Positions 8,304-15,941 of a DNA stretch of 64,000 nt are shown one piece after another. How positions within the stretch are numbered: the stretch's first letter is position 1; every line of letters starts with the position of its first letter. Location of the stretch: positions 12,546-76,545 of the forward strand of contig JAJFVE010000157.1 in assembly GCA_021371965.1 (NCBI GenBank), given 5' to 3'. A program made the translations under genes and the position numbers. The notes beneath the pieces are model-generated. The model searched no databases and was not told the origin of the DNA. It was given only the letters and a program-made list of their open reading frames with translations. Source of the DNA: Planctomycetaceae bacterium (GTDB taxonomy: Bacteria > Planctomycetota > Phycisphaerae > SM23-33).

Positions 8304-9941
8304 ATGAAGACTTCAACCCGGATAACGCTAAACACCGCTACCAACTGGGCCTATTCGGGTCTTCGGGCGTTAATTCAATTGGCAATGGTCCCGTTCCTGC
8401 TGGAGAAGTTGGGCACCAGCGGGTACGGCATCATCGGTCTGGTAGGCGTTATCGTCAGCTCGACGGAACTGCTGGACATGGGGCTGCGCTCCGGGTTGGG
8501 GCGGCACCTGGCCTTTGAAATCGCCCGCAAGGACTACCGGCGATTCAACGAGCTGGCCAGCACGGGGCTGGCGACTTATCTGATCCTCGGTTCGCTCTTC
8601 GCCTCCGCGTGCATCATTCTTGCCAGGCCTATCGCGGCGTTGTTCAAGGTGCCCCCGGAATTGGTAAATCAGGCCGTATTCCTCATTCGTGTCTATGGAG
8701 GGCTCTCGATCCTGGTGTATTTTCTCCAACCGGTCTTCAACGCCACGATCATCGGCGAGAACCGCTTTGACATCCGCAATTACCTTGATATGGGCTACAC
8801 GGTCGTTCAAGGCGGGCTGCTGTTTGCAGTGCTGGGTCTAACCAGCTATGGCCTGATGGGCTACACCCTGGTTTCGTCCGGGACGCTGGTGCTTTCTCTG
8901 CTGGCGCGGGTATGGGCAGCGAAGCGGCTTTGGCCGAGCATGCGGCTGTCGCCGCGTTTCGTGCGGCTGGACGCCTTCAAGCCCATGCTGTCGCTGGGCA
9001 GCAAGTTATTTGTGTTCCATCTGACCCGGTTTATCAGCATCCGCTCAGATCCGATCATCATTACACGGTTCTTCGGTCCTGCCGGGGTGGCATTGTACAC
9101 GCCCGGGCTGTCGCTGCCGGCGATGGCGGATCAGATCATCGGGGGCTTCAGAGGCCAGTTAGAAACGGTGGCCACGCGGTTCCACGCTGTGGGCGAAAAA
9201 GCCCGCCTTCACGCACTTCTAATACGCGGAACAAAGTACACGCTATTGATGGGGATCGCCGCTTGCGTGATTCTTGGGGTGTTCGCGCACTCGATCATCA
9301 AGGTCTGGCTGGGGCGGCGGCTGGGAGAGAGCTACCAGATAACGGCCTGGTTCATGGTCGGCTGGTCCGTTGTGTACCTCGCTTCGTACGCGGCCGGTAC
9401 TCAGTGGGCAGTGCTGATGGCGGTCAACCGCATGAACTTCATAACGAAGCTCAATGTTGCTTCGGGCATAATCAATGTGCTCGCGTCGATCTACCTGGCG
9501 GGGTTCACGCCCTTGGGGGTGTTGGGCGTCATTATCCCGACGGCAATCCTGGCCAACATCACACGCCCGATCGTGAGCATTCACACGGCGCGAGTCTGTG
9601 GGTTGCCGGTGCGGCGGTATTTTTGGGAGGCGTATGCACGGCCGCTGGTTGTGCTGGTTATCCTGGCAGCCATCGGCTTGGCCTTGCGATTCGCAGTGAA
9701 TCCCCAGACACTGTTATCGCTGGCGGCCTGCGTGGCCGCCGTGGCGCTGGCGTGGCTTCCCCTGTGCTGGTGGGTCGGGTTTGACAAGGAAGACAAGAAG
9801 CGATTCGGCGGCATCGCCGACGGCATTCGAAAGAAGATCGGGCTGTCACCCAGGAATGGGAGAGTTCCGGCCGATTCGCCGCCGCAGACCCCGTCGCCCG
9901 CCGGGACGGCGGATGATGAGGAATCCGACCTGCCCTGCTGA
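8304..9941 (+). CDS. Wzx-type polysaccharide flippase
   Basis: 545 aa from ATG 8304, where the typical flippase N-terminus begins (MKTSTRITLNTATNWAYSG). TTG 8223 or ATG 8286 would add unlike sequence. About 12-14 hydrophobic segments fit the MOP superfamily polysaccharide exporter (PF01943/PF13440), which flips undecaprenyl-linked repeat units to the outer leaflet. Conserved loops include PFLLEKLGTSGYGIIGLVG and MGLRSGLGRHLA near the first membrane pair. The C-terminus ends in a charged, proline-rich tail. It partners with the Wzy-like protein at 28981. Confidence 0.88.
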   Translation: MKTSTRITLNTATNWAYSGLRALIQLAMVPFLLEKLGTSGYGIIGLVGVIVSSTELLDMGLRSGLGRHLAFEIARKDYRRFNELASTGLATYLILGSLFASACIILARPIAALFKVPPELVNQAVFLIRVYGGLSILVYFLQPVFNATIIGENRFDIRNYLDMGYTVVQGGLLFAVLGLTSYGLMGYTLVSSGTLVLSLLARVWAAKRLWPSMRLSPRFVRLDAFKPMLSLGSKLFVFHLTRFISIRSDPIIITRFFGPAGVALYTPGLSLPAMADQIIGGFRGQLETVATRFHAVGEKARLHALLIRGTKYTLLMGIAACVILGVFAHSIIKVWLGRRLGESYQITAWFMVGWSVVYLASYAAGTQWAVLMAVNRMNFITKLNVASGIINVLASIYLAGFTPLGVLGVIIPTAILANITRPIVSIHTARVCGLPVRRYFWEAYARPLVVLVILAAIGLALRFAVNPQTLLSLAACVAAVALAWLPLCWWVGFDKEDKKRFGGIADGIRKKIGLSPRNGRVPADSPPQTPSPAGTADDEESDLPC

Positions 9942-9947
9942 AACCCC

Positions 9948-10814
9948 TTACGCCCTTGGGCGTCGGAGGATCGCCAGCCCCGCTACGGCAAACAAGGCCA
10001 CCGTGGCCGGCTCGGGGGTGGTTTCGGGGGGAGGCATCAGATTGTAATGCTCCAGCACTTTTTCGGCCGACAGCGCTTGGTCGTAGATGGCGACCTCGTC
10101 GATCAGCCCGTTGAAGAAGCGGTCCATGCCGGAACTGGTCATGGTGGCGCCGATGGTCGGGGACCAGACGTTGGTGGCGTCATAATACGCATACTTGGAC
10201 CCTTTAAATGACACGCTGGTGCTACGGGCAACGGTTCCGTCGATATAAACGGTGACCGTGTCGGCTGCAAAATTCAGCACACCGACAATGTGATGCCACT
10301 CACCGATCGAGTTATAGGCGGCCAAGGTGCTCTTGAAGCTTTCGGTTCCATCCGACCGCCCACCCAGGGAGATATTGGCCCCGTTCATCTGCAAGGCGGC
10401 GCCGGCTTTCTGTCCGATGAATGTGGTGAATATCATGTTTTCTTCAAAGCCGCTTCCAGGGAGGTCCGCATTGCAGATCCAGGCTTCCACGGTGATGGCG
10501 CTGGCGTCCTTCAAGCCGTCTCCAAGACTCTTGGGCAGTTCGACACACGCATCCACATTGTTGAAGCTTGCGGCTTGGCCGACAACCCCCTGGACCAGGG
10601 AGACGGTCGTGGTGTAGGTGCCGTTACAGCCGGTGCCCATGCTGTTGATGGCCGCCTGGGAGACGCTGGACTCCTCAAATCGCCAGTAGGCGATGGGGGC
10701 ATCGGCCACCACGGCGGCGGCGTAGTCAGACACGCTCGCCATGCCGGGAGAGGCAATGGCCAATACGATAGTAATAAGGATGCACGCTTGAGAGATTTTC
10801 CACGTGGTCTTCAC
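9948..10814 (-). CDS. Exported LamG-domain protein with PEP-CTERM sorting signal
   Basis: 288 aa starting at GTG 10814 (AAGGAG about 7 nt upstream). N-terminal signal peptide (CILITIVLAIASPGMA). The body is a concanavalin-like LamG/laminin-G jelly roll: APIAYWRFEE, AITVEAWI, WHHIVGVLNFAADTVTVYIDG and FNGLIDEVAIYDQALSAEKVLEHY are the usual strands. The C-terminus is PEPATVALFAVAGLAILRR: the Pro-Glu-Pro motif, one membrane helix, and Arg-rich end that exosortase recognises. PEP-CTERM proteins are linked to exopolysaccharide loci, and this one sits inside one, on the opposite strand. No exosortase gene is in the window. Confidence 0.88.
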   Translation of the reverse strand: MKTTWKISQACILITIVLAIASPGMASVSDYAAAVVADAPIAYWRFEESSVSQAAINSMGTGCNGTYTTTVSLVQGVVGQAASFNNVDACVELPKSLGDGLKDASAITVEAWICNADLPGSGFEENMIFTTFIGQKAGAALQMNGANISLGGRSDGTESFKSTLAAYNSIGEWHHIVGVLNFAADTVTVYIDGTVARSTSVSFKGSKYAYYDATNVWSPTIGATMTSSGMDRFFNGLIDEVAIYDQALSAEKVLEHYNLMPPPETTPEPATVALFAVAGLAILRRPRA

Positions 10815-11082
10815 TGATTTCTCCTTGGTCCCAGCAACAGGGTCTGAAAGGCCTCTCCATGGGCTACTTGGTCGCCTGGCTCCATGCGAATCCAGTTCAG
10901 TTTGTCCGCTGAAGTGCCGATGTTACAATCAAGAACGGATTCCGGCAAGGAAGTTTCTGCCTTATATTCGAACTTTTGCCGCTTTTAAGCGGAATAAAGG
11001 CTGGTGCCCCATGCCCAGGCGCGGTAGCGGGCGGGACCTTGGGGTGCGCCCGACGGGGACGGAGTCTGTCCGCAATTCCGGT
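10815..11082. promoter_or_regulatory. Intergenic region upstream of the ulosonate-like cassette
   Basis: 268 nt between the divergent LamG gene and the SIS-domain gene. It has a possible sigma-70 promoter (see 10902-10929). A plus-strand open frame runs through it into the SIS gene, but its N-terminal 93 residues look non-coding. None of the tandem-repeat hairpins was seen here. Confidence 0.4.
10902..10929 (+). promoter_or_regulatory. Putative sigma-70 promoter
   Basis: TTGTCC (10902-10907), a 16-nt spacer, then TACAAT (10924-10929), about 150 nt before the SIS-domain gene and pointing into the 11.1-17.6 kb cassette. Match to consensus is fair only; not supported by anything else. Confidence 0.3.
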
Positions 11083-11688
11083 ATGACATTGAACTCGAAC
11101 GAACCATTGATTCGCCAGCGGTTTGAAGAGGCCGCGTCGCTGACACGCTTGGCGCAGGAGCAGTTGGCGCCGCGCATCGCCGCGGCGGCCGATGCTATCG
11201 TGGCCGCCTATCGCAACGGCGGCGGGGTGTTCCTGTTCGGCAATGGCGGCTCGGCGGCCGACGCGCAGCACATGGCCGGCGAGCTGGTGGGACGGTTCCT
11301 CAAGAACCGCCGCGCCCTCAAGGCCGAGGCGCTGACGGTCAACAGTTCGGTTCTGACGGCGCTGGCCAACGATTTCGGGTATCAGAGCGTCTTCGCCCGG
11401 CAGCTTGAGGCCAACGCCAAGAGCGGCGACGTGGCCGTGGCCTTGAGCACCTCGGGCAACGCGCCCAGTGTGATCGCCGCGATGAAGCAGGCCAAAGCCA
11501 TGGGCCTGACGACGATCGCCCTCACCGGCCGCGGCGGTGGACAGTGCGCCGCCCTGGCCGACATCCTGCTGGACATTCCCTCCGACCAGACCCCCCGGAT
11601 TCAGGAAGTATCGACGATCGTGTACCACGTGCTGTGCGAACTGGTGGAAGCCCAAGCCGGCGCGGCTGATCTGCCTGGAGTAAGATGA
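11083..11688 (+). CDS. gmhA: SIS-domain phosphosugar isomerase, GmhA-like
   Basis: 201 aa from ATG 11083, the start that gives normal GmhA length (about 190-200). It shows the SIS core: GGGVFLFGNGGSAADAQHMAGELVGRF, then VALSTSGNAPSVI and TTIALTGRGGG. GmhA isomerises sedoheptulose 7-phosphate to D-glycero-D-manno-heptose 7-phosphate; other SIS enzymes interconvert ribulose 5-phosphate and arabinose 5-phosphate (KdsD). The stop overlaps the next start as ATGA (11685-11688), so it is translationally coupled to the cytidylyltransferase-synthase fusion. With no HldE in view, it more likely supplies the aldose phosphate for the ulosonate synthase than heptose for LPS; that is inference. Confidence 0.8.
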   Translation: MTLNSNEPLIRQRFEEAASLTRLAQEQLAPRIAAAADAIVAAYRNGGGVFLFGNGGSAADAQHMAGELVGRFLKNRRALKAEALTVNSSVLTALANDFGYQSVFARQLEANAKSGDVAVALSTSGNAPSVIAAMKQAKAMGLTTIALTGRGGGQCAALADILLDIPSDQTPRIQEVSTIVYHVLCELVEAQAGAADLPGVR

Positions 11689-13451
11689 TGAGAGTCAGAG
11701 CCGTTGTACAAGCCCGCATGTTGAGCACCCGTCTTCGCGGCAAGAGCCTCATCGCCGTGGCGGGCAAGCCGCTTCTGGCCCGGGTGCTGGAGCGCCTTGC
11801 GGCGATGTCGTTCCTGGACGAAGTGTGCGTGGCCACCACGCATGACGCCGCCGACGAACCCATCGGCGCCCTCGTCGCCAGCCGCAACATGAAGTGCATC
11901 CGCGGCGATCGCCTCGATGTGCTGGGGCGGTTCCTCCAGGCCGCCGCCGACCTCGACGACAACGACACGATCGTCCGATTCACGGCAGACAATCCGCTGT
12001 ATGACCCGGGGCGTTCGGCGCAGGCGTTCCAGGCTCATCTGGCCGCCAAGGCCGACTACACGCACGTGGACGGGCTGAGCCACATGGTTCCCGAATTCAT
12101 CCGCGTCGGGGCGCTGCGGCAGGCCGCTGCGGCGACGGCAGAACCGTTCGACCACGAGCATGTCACTCCATATCTGCGCAAAAACCCTGAGCAGTTCAAG
12201 GTGCAGAAACTCAGCGGCGACTTCGCGGGCCTGCGTCCCGAGCTCGACGCACACCTGACGATCGACAGTTGGGACGATCTGGAGATGTTCGAGAAGATGC
12301 TTCACGACATCGAGCATCCCAACGAGTTCGTGCGTCTGGACGACTGCTATCTCTGGCTGGACCGCAACCGCGCCGGGCTGCAGGGCGTGGTTACGCATCC
12401 GCCCGATCAACTCCGCGTGAAGATCGCCGGGCACGAGATCGGCGACGGCTGCCCCTGCTTCATCATCGCCGAGATCGGGCAGAACCATAACGGTCAGGTT
12501 GGCATGGCCAAGCGCCTGATCGACATGGCCGCCCGCTGCGGCTGCGACGCGGTGAAGTTCCAAAAGCGCGACATCAAGTGGGAACTGACCGAAGAGGTCT
12601 ACAACAAGCCTTACGATAATCCCAATTCGTTCGCGGCCACGTACGGCAAGCACCGCGAGTTCCTCGAGCTCAACGAAGAGCAGCACAAGGAGCTGCGCGA
12701 ATACGCCATGGCGCGGCGGCTGATCTACTTCTGCACCGCCTGCGACGAACCGTCGGTGGAGATGATGGAGCGCGTGGGCAACCCCATCTACAAGATCGCT
12801 TCGCGAGACATCACGAACATTCCGCTGCTCAAAGCCGTCGCCCGCACCCGAAAGCCCGTGATCCTCTCGACGGGAATGGCTGGTCTGCAGGAACTGGCCG
12901 AGGCGCGCGAGGCCCTGGGCGACTCGCCCGAGGCCGTCATCATCATGCAGTGCGTTTCGCAGTATCCCGCCGAGGTCGAGCACGTCAACCTCAAGGCCAT
13001 GCAGACCATCCGCAAGGAAACCGGCCTGCTGGTGGGCCTGTCGGATCACACCCCCGGCGTCATCACGCCGGTGGCCGCGGCGGTCATGGGCGCGTGCATG
13101 GTCGAAAAACACGTGACCCTCTCGCGCGCGATGCAGGGAACCGACCACGCCGCTGCCCTGGAAGAGGAAGGCCTGCGGCGCATGGTCGACTACATTCGGC
13201 TCTGCGCCATCGCCATGGGCGACGGCAAGAAGGTCTACGACGACGTGGCCGAAAGCGCCCGCAAGAAACTCTCCCGCAGCCTGACCAGCAAAGGCCCCAT
13301 CGCGGCCGGGGCGGTGCTGACGGAAGAGATGCTTTGCCTCAAGAGCCCCGGCACGGGGATCCTGTGGCGCGACAAGGGGCTGATCGTCGGCAAGAAGGCC
13401 AGGAAAGACATCGCCTCTGACGTAACCCTCAGCGTCGAAGACTTCCAATAA
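11685..13451 (+). CDS. Fused SpsF/CMP-sugar cytidylyltransferase and NeuB-type synthase
   Basis: 588 aa. Residues 1 to about 240 are an SpsF-like nucleotidyltransferase: VRAVVQARMLSTRLRGKSL, DNDTIVRFTADNPLYDP, DHEHVTPYLRKNPE and a LTIDSWDDLEMFEKM end. Residues about 255-588 are a NeuB-family condensing enzyme: FIIAEIGQNHNGQVGMAKRL, CDAVKFQKR, YKIASRDITNIPLL, KPVILSTGM, VSQYPAEVEHVNL, GLSDHTPGVITPVAAAVMGA, VEKHVTLSR, closing with an antifreeze-like SAF domain (RSLTSKGPIAAGAVLTEEM). The two halves would make a 3-deoxy-ulosonic acid from PEP and a sugar, and load it with CMP. Single uninterrupted frame. Substrate (sialic, legionaminic, Kdo-like) not readable. Confidence 0.85.
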   Translation: MMRVRAVVQARMLSTRLRGKSLIAVAGKPLLARVLERLAAMSFLDEVCVATTHDAADEPIGALVASRNMKCIRGDRLDVLGRFLQAAADLDDNDTIVRFTADNPLYDPGRSAQAFQAHLAAKADYTHVDGLSHMVPEFIRVGALRQAAAATAEPFDHEHVTPYLRKNPEQFKVQKLSGDFAGLRPELDAHLTIDSWDDLEMFEKMLHDIEHPNEFVRLDDCYLWLDRNRAGLQGVVTHPPDQLRVKIAGHEIGDGCPCFIIAEIGQNHNGQVGMAKRLIDMAARCGCDAVKFQKRDIKWELTEEVYNKPYDNPNSFAATYGKHREFLELNEEQHKELREYAMARRLIYFCTACDEPSVEMMERVGNPIYKIASRDITNIPLLKAVARTRKPVILSTGMAGLQELAEAREALGDSPEAVIIMQCVSQYPAEVEHVNLKAMQTIRKETGLLVGLSDHTPGVITPVAAAVMGACMVEKHVTLSRAMQGTDHAAALEEEGLRRMVDYIRLCAIAMGDGKKVYDDVAESARKKLSRSLTSKGPIAAGAVLTEEMLCLKSPGTGILWRDKGLIVGKKARKDIASDVTLSVEDFQ

Positions 13452-13458
13452 GGTTCCC

Positions 13459-14127
13459 ATGCCCCTGCAGGCGCTGATTTTTGACATGGGGGACATTCTG
13501 TTCGACGCGTCGCTCTGGCGGCGATGGCTCACGGTGCGGCTCAACGAACTCGGCGTCAGCATCACGTATGAGCAGCTCGTCCAGGCCTGGGAAGCGCTGC
13601 TCGTGGATGTCTACCGCGGGCGGGCTGACTACTGGCAGCGATTCGGTCAGCTCTTGGCCGACCAGGGGCTCGACCCTTCCGCCGCCGCGGCGCTGACGCA
13701 GGAAGCGCGCGACAAAGGCAAGGCGCTGGCGGCCTCGCGAACGCTCTTTGACGGGGTGGCGCAGACGCTGGCCGATCTTAAGGCGGCCGGCATCAAGCTG
13801 GCTGTTCTGTCCGACAACGAGTCCGGGCAGGCCGCCGTGGTCCGCATGCTGGCCGACCTGGGCGTCGCCGACTGTTTCGACGCCGTCCTCTCATCGCGCG
13901 ACCTCGGTCACGCCAAGCCGGACCCCCGCGCCTTTGCCGCGGCGGTGCAGGCGATTGGCCTGACCCAAACCGCGTGCGGATTCGTCGGCCACGATATCGA
14001 CGAACTCACCGGCGCCCGCGAGGCGGGTCTGCTGGCCATCGGATTCAACTATCACCCCGAGGCGCCGGCCGACCGGTATATCGAACGTTTCGGCGATCTG
14101 CTGGACGTGGTCAAGGAGCAGACGTGA
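13459..14127 (+). CDS. HAD-superfamily phosphatase
   Basis: 222 aa, starting 7 nt after the fusion gene with AAGG upstream. HAD motifs: I, LIFDMGDILFDAS (DxG variant of DxD, as in YihX-like members); II, LAVLSDNESG; III, GHAKPDPRAF; IV, GFVGHDIDELTGAREAG. In this setting it would be the phosphatase that follows the NeuB-like condensation, corresponding to KdsC in Kdo synthesis; that is inferred from position. The stop overlaps the next start by GTGA. Confidence 0.8.
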   Translation: MPLQALIFDMGDILFDASLWRRWLTVRLNELGVSITYEQLVQAWEALLVDVYRGRADYWQRFGQLLADQGLDPSAAAALTQEARDKGKALAASRTLFDGVAQTLADLKAAGIKLAVLSDNESGQAAVVRMLADLGVADCFDAVLSSRDLGHAKPDPRAFAAAVQAIGLTQTACGFVGHDIDELTGAREAGLLAIGFNYHPEAPADRYIERFGDLLDVVKEQT

Positions 14128-15128
14128 TTCACGGATGGGTTCTGGTAGCCGGATACGGCTCGATTGGCCGACGGCACTTCCGCAATCTGCAGGCGCTGGG
14201 ATGCTCAGACGTTCGGCTACTGCGAGGCCGCGCCCGCGCCGGTTCGTTTGAATCGCCTGACAACGCGAAAGTCTACACCGACCTCTCCCAGGCGCTGGCG
14301 GACAAACCTGTGGCGGTCATCGTGGCCAATCCCACGTCGCTGCATGTGAGCGTGGCCGTCGCAGCCTTGCAGGCCGGCGCCCATGTGGTCCTGGAAAAGC
14401 CCGTCGCCGCCGATCTGCAGGCCGCCGCCGCGCTGGTCGACGCCGCGCGAACCTCCCGCGGGCACTGCAGCATGGCGTACTGCTTCCGCTATCACCCGCT
14501 GTACCGCAAGGTCCACGACGTGGTGACCTCAGGCCGCATCGGGCGTGCATTTCACGCCCACACCTGGCAGGGGAGTTTTCTGCCCTCGTGGCATCCTTGG
14601 GAAGACTATCACGAGAGCTACGCCGCCCGCAGCGACATGGGCGGCGGCGTCATTCGCACCCTCGATCACGATCTGGACGTGCTGCGATGGACGCTGGGCC
14701 AGCCCGAGTCGGTGCTGGCATCCGGCGGCGCGCTGTCGGGCATCGGCATCTCGGCCGAGGACACTGCCGACATGATCTTCCGCTTTCCGCAGCGCGTGCA
14801 GGCGTGCGCTCACCTGAGCTTCGCCCGGCAGGATTACTGCCGCGGCATGTGGGTTGTCGGCGAAGAAGGCAGCGTGAACCTGGACTGGAACGCGCGCAGC
14901 GTGACGGTCTTCAAAGGCAAAGAGCCGGACGAGACGCTGCAACTGCCGGCCGATTTCGACCTCAACACGATCTACATCGAAATGCTGCGCGACGCACTGG
15001 CAGGCTTCGCCGCCTCGCCGCCGCGGGCGGCTATCGAACTGACTGAAGGACTGGCCTCGCTGGAGATGGCCTTGGGTGCTTTGCAGTCCAGCCGCGAAGG
15101 CCGCGCCGTGACCCTGAAAGGAGCTTGA
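14124..15128 (+). CDS. Gfo/Idh/MocA-family NAD(P)-dependent oxidoreductase
   Basis: 334 aa from GTG 14124, overlapping the HAD stop, with AAGGAG at 14113-14118; the longer open frame upstream is an artefact. Rossmann start WVLVAGYGSIGRRHFRNLQ, catalytic-region VVLEKPVAADLQAA (EKP motif), then FRYHPLYRKVHDVVTSGRIG and a beta-sheet C-terminal domain (DMGGGVIRTLDHDLDVLRWTLG). Family members oxidise or epimerise sugars. In this cassette it may modify the sugar before or after condensation. Confidence 0.82.
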   Translation: MIHGWVLVAGYGSIGRRHFRNLQALGCSDVRLLRGRARAGSFESPDNAKVYTDLSQALADKPVAVIVANPTSLHVSVAVAALQAGAHVVLEKPVAADLQAAAALVDAARTSRGHCSMAYCFRYHPLYRKVHDVVTSGRIGRAFHAHTWQGSFLPSWHPWEDYHESYAARSDMGGGVIRTLDHDLDVLRWTLGQPESVLASGGALSGIGISAEDTADMIFRFPQRVQACAHLSFARQDYCRGMWVVGEEGSVNLDWNARSVTVFKGKEPDETLQLPADFDLNTIYIEMLRDALAGFAASPPRAAIELTEGLASLEMALGALQSSREGRAVTLKGA

Positions 15129-15131
15129 CGG

Positions 15132-15923
15132 ATGGGACGCATTGAAGACTTGTATCGCCTCGATGGGCAGGTGGCCGTGGTCAGCGGCGGCGGCGGGCAG
15201 ATCGGCGCCAAGCTGTGCGAGATCCTCGCCGAGGCCGGCGCCGATATCGTCATGGTCGATAACAACGCCGAACTGGCAGCGAGCGAGTCCAAGCGCATCG
15301 CCGCGGCGACGCAGCGCCAGGTCGTGCCCAAGGCCGTCGACATCACCTCCGAAGACGCCGTCAAACAATTGGCCGCCGAGGTGTACGACCAGTTCGGCCG
15401 CTGTGACATCCTGATCAATGCCGCCCACTACAAGGGCGGGGCATTCTTCGCGCCGCTGGATCAGTACCCTCTCGACGCCTGGAAGCGCGTGCTCGAGGTG
15501 AACTTGACCGGTGCGTTCCTGACCTGCCGCGAGATCGGCGGACGCATGTACAAAGGCAACGGCGGCGTGATTGTCAATTTCTCGTCGACGTACGGTCTGG
15601 TCAGTCCGGACCCGCGAATCTACGGCGAGAGCGGCATCAATTCGCCCATCGCCTATGCGGCCACCAAGAGCGGGCTGATCAACATGACGCGGTACATCGC
15701 CATCCACTGGCGTCCCAAGGTGCGCGCCAACGTGTTGGCCCCCGGCGGCGTCGAAGCCGGTCAGGCACCGGAGTTCATTCACCATTACGTCGACCGCACA
15801 CCGCTGGGCCGCATGGCCAAACGCGACGACTACCAGGGCGCCATCCTCTTTATGTGCTCTAAGGCTTCAGACTATATGACCGGCGCCGTCGTCACCGTCG
15901 ATGGCGGCTGGACCGCCTGGTGA
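15132..15923 (+). CDS. SDR-family oxidoreductase
   Basis: 263 aa; ATG 15132 is 3 nt after the previous stop with AAGGAG at about 15117. NAD-binding VVSGGGGQIGAKLCEILAEAGAD, NAAHYKGGAFF, catalytic Ser in VNFSSTYGL and YAATKSGLINMTRY (YxxxK), then VLAPGGVEAGQ and a C-terminal MTGAVVTVDGGW. Classical short-chain dehydrogenase. It resembles the PtmA-type SDRs that sit in nonulosonate/flagellin-glycan clusters, but the reaction cannot be read from sequence. Last enzyme of the coupled cassette before the capsule-type transferase. Confidence 0.82.
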   Translation: MGRIEDLYRLDGQVAVVSGGGGQIGAKLCEILAEAGADIVMVDNNAELAASESKRIAAATQRQVVPKAVDITSEDAVKQLAAEVYDQFGRCDILINAAHYKGGAFFAPLDQYPLDAWKRVLEVNLTGAFLTCREIGGRMYKGNGGVIVNFSSTYGLVSPDPRIYGESGINSPIAYAATKSGLINMTRYIAIHWRPKVRANVLAPGGVEAGQAPEFIHHYVDRTPLGRMAKRDDYQGAILFMCSKASDYMTGAVVTVDGGWTAW

Positions 15924-15941
15924 TTTCGGCATAGTGAAAGC

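Noticed and set aside
11601..13565. 654-aa minus-strand open frame
   Set aside because: Mirror of the cytidylyltransferase-synthase fusion, whose domains are clear on the plus strand.
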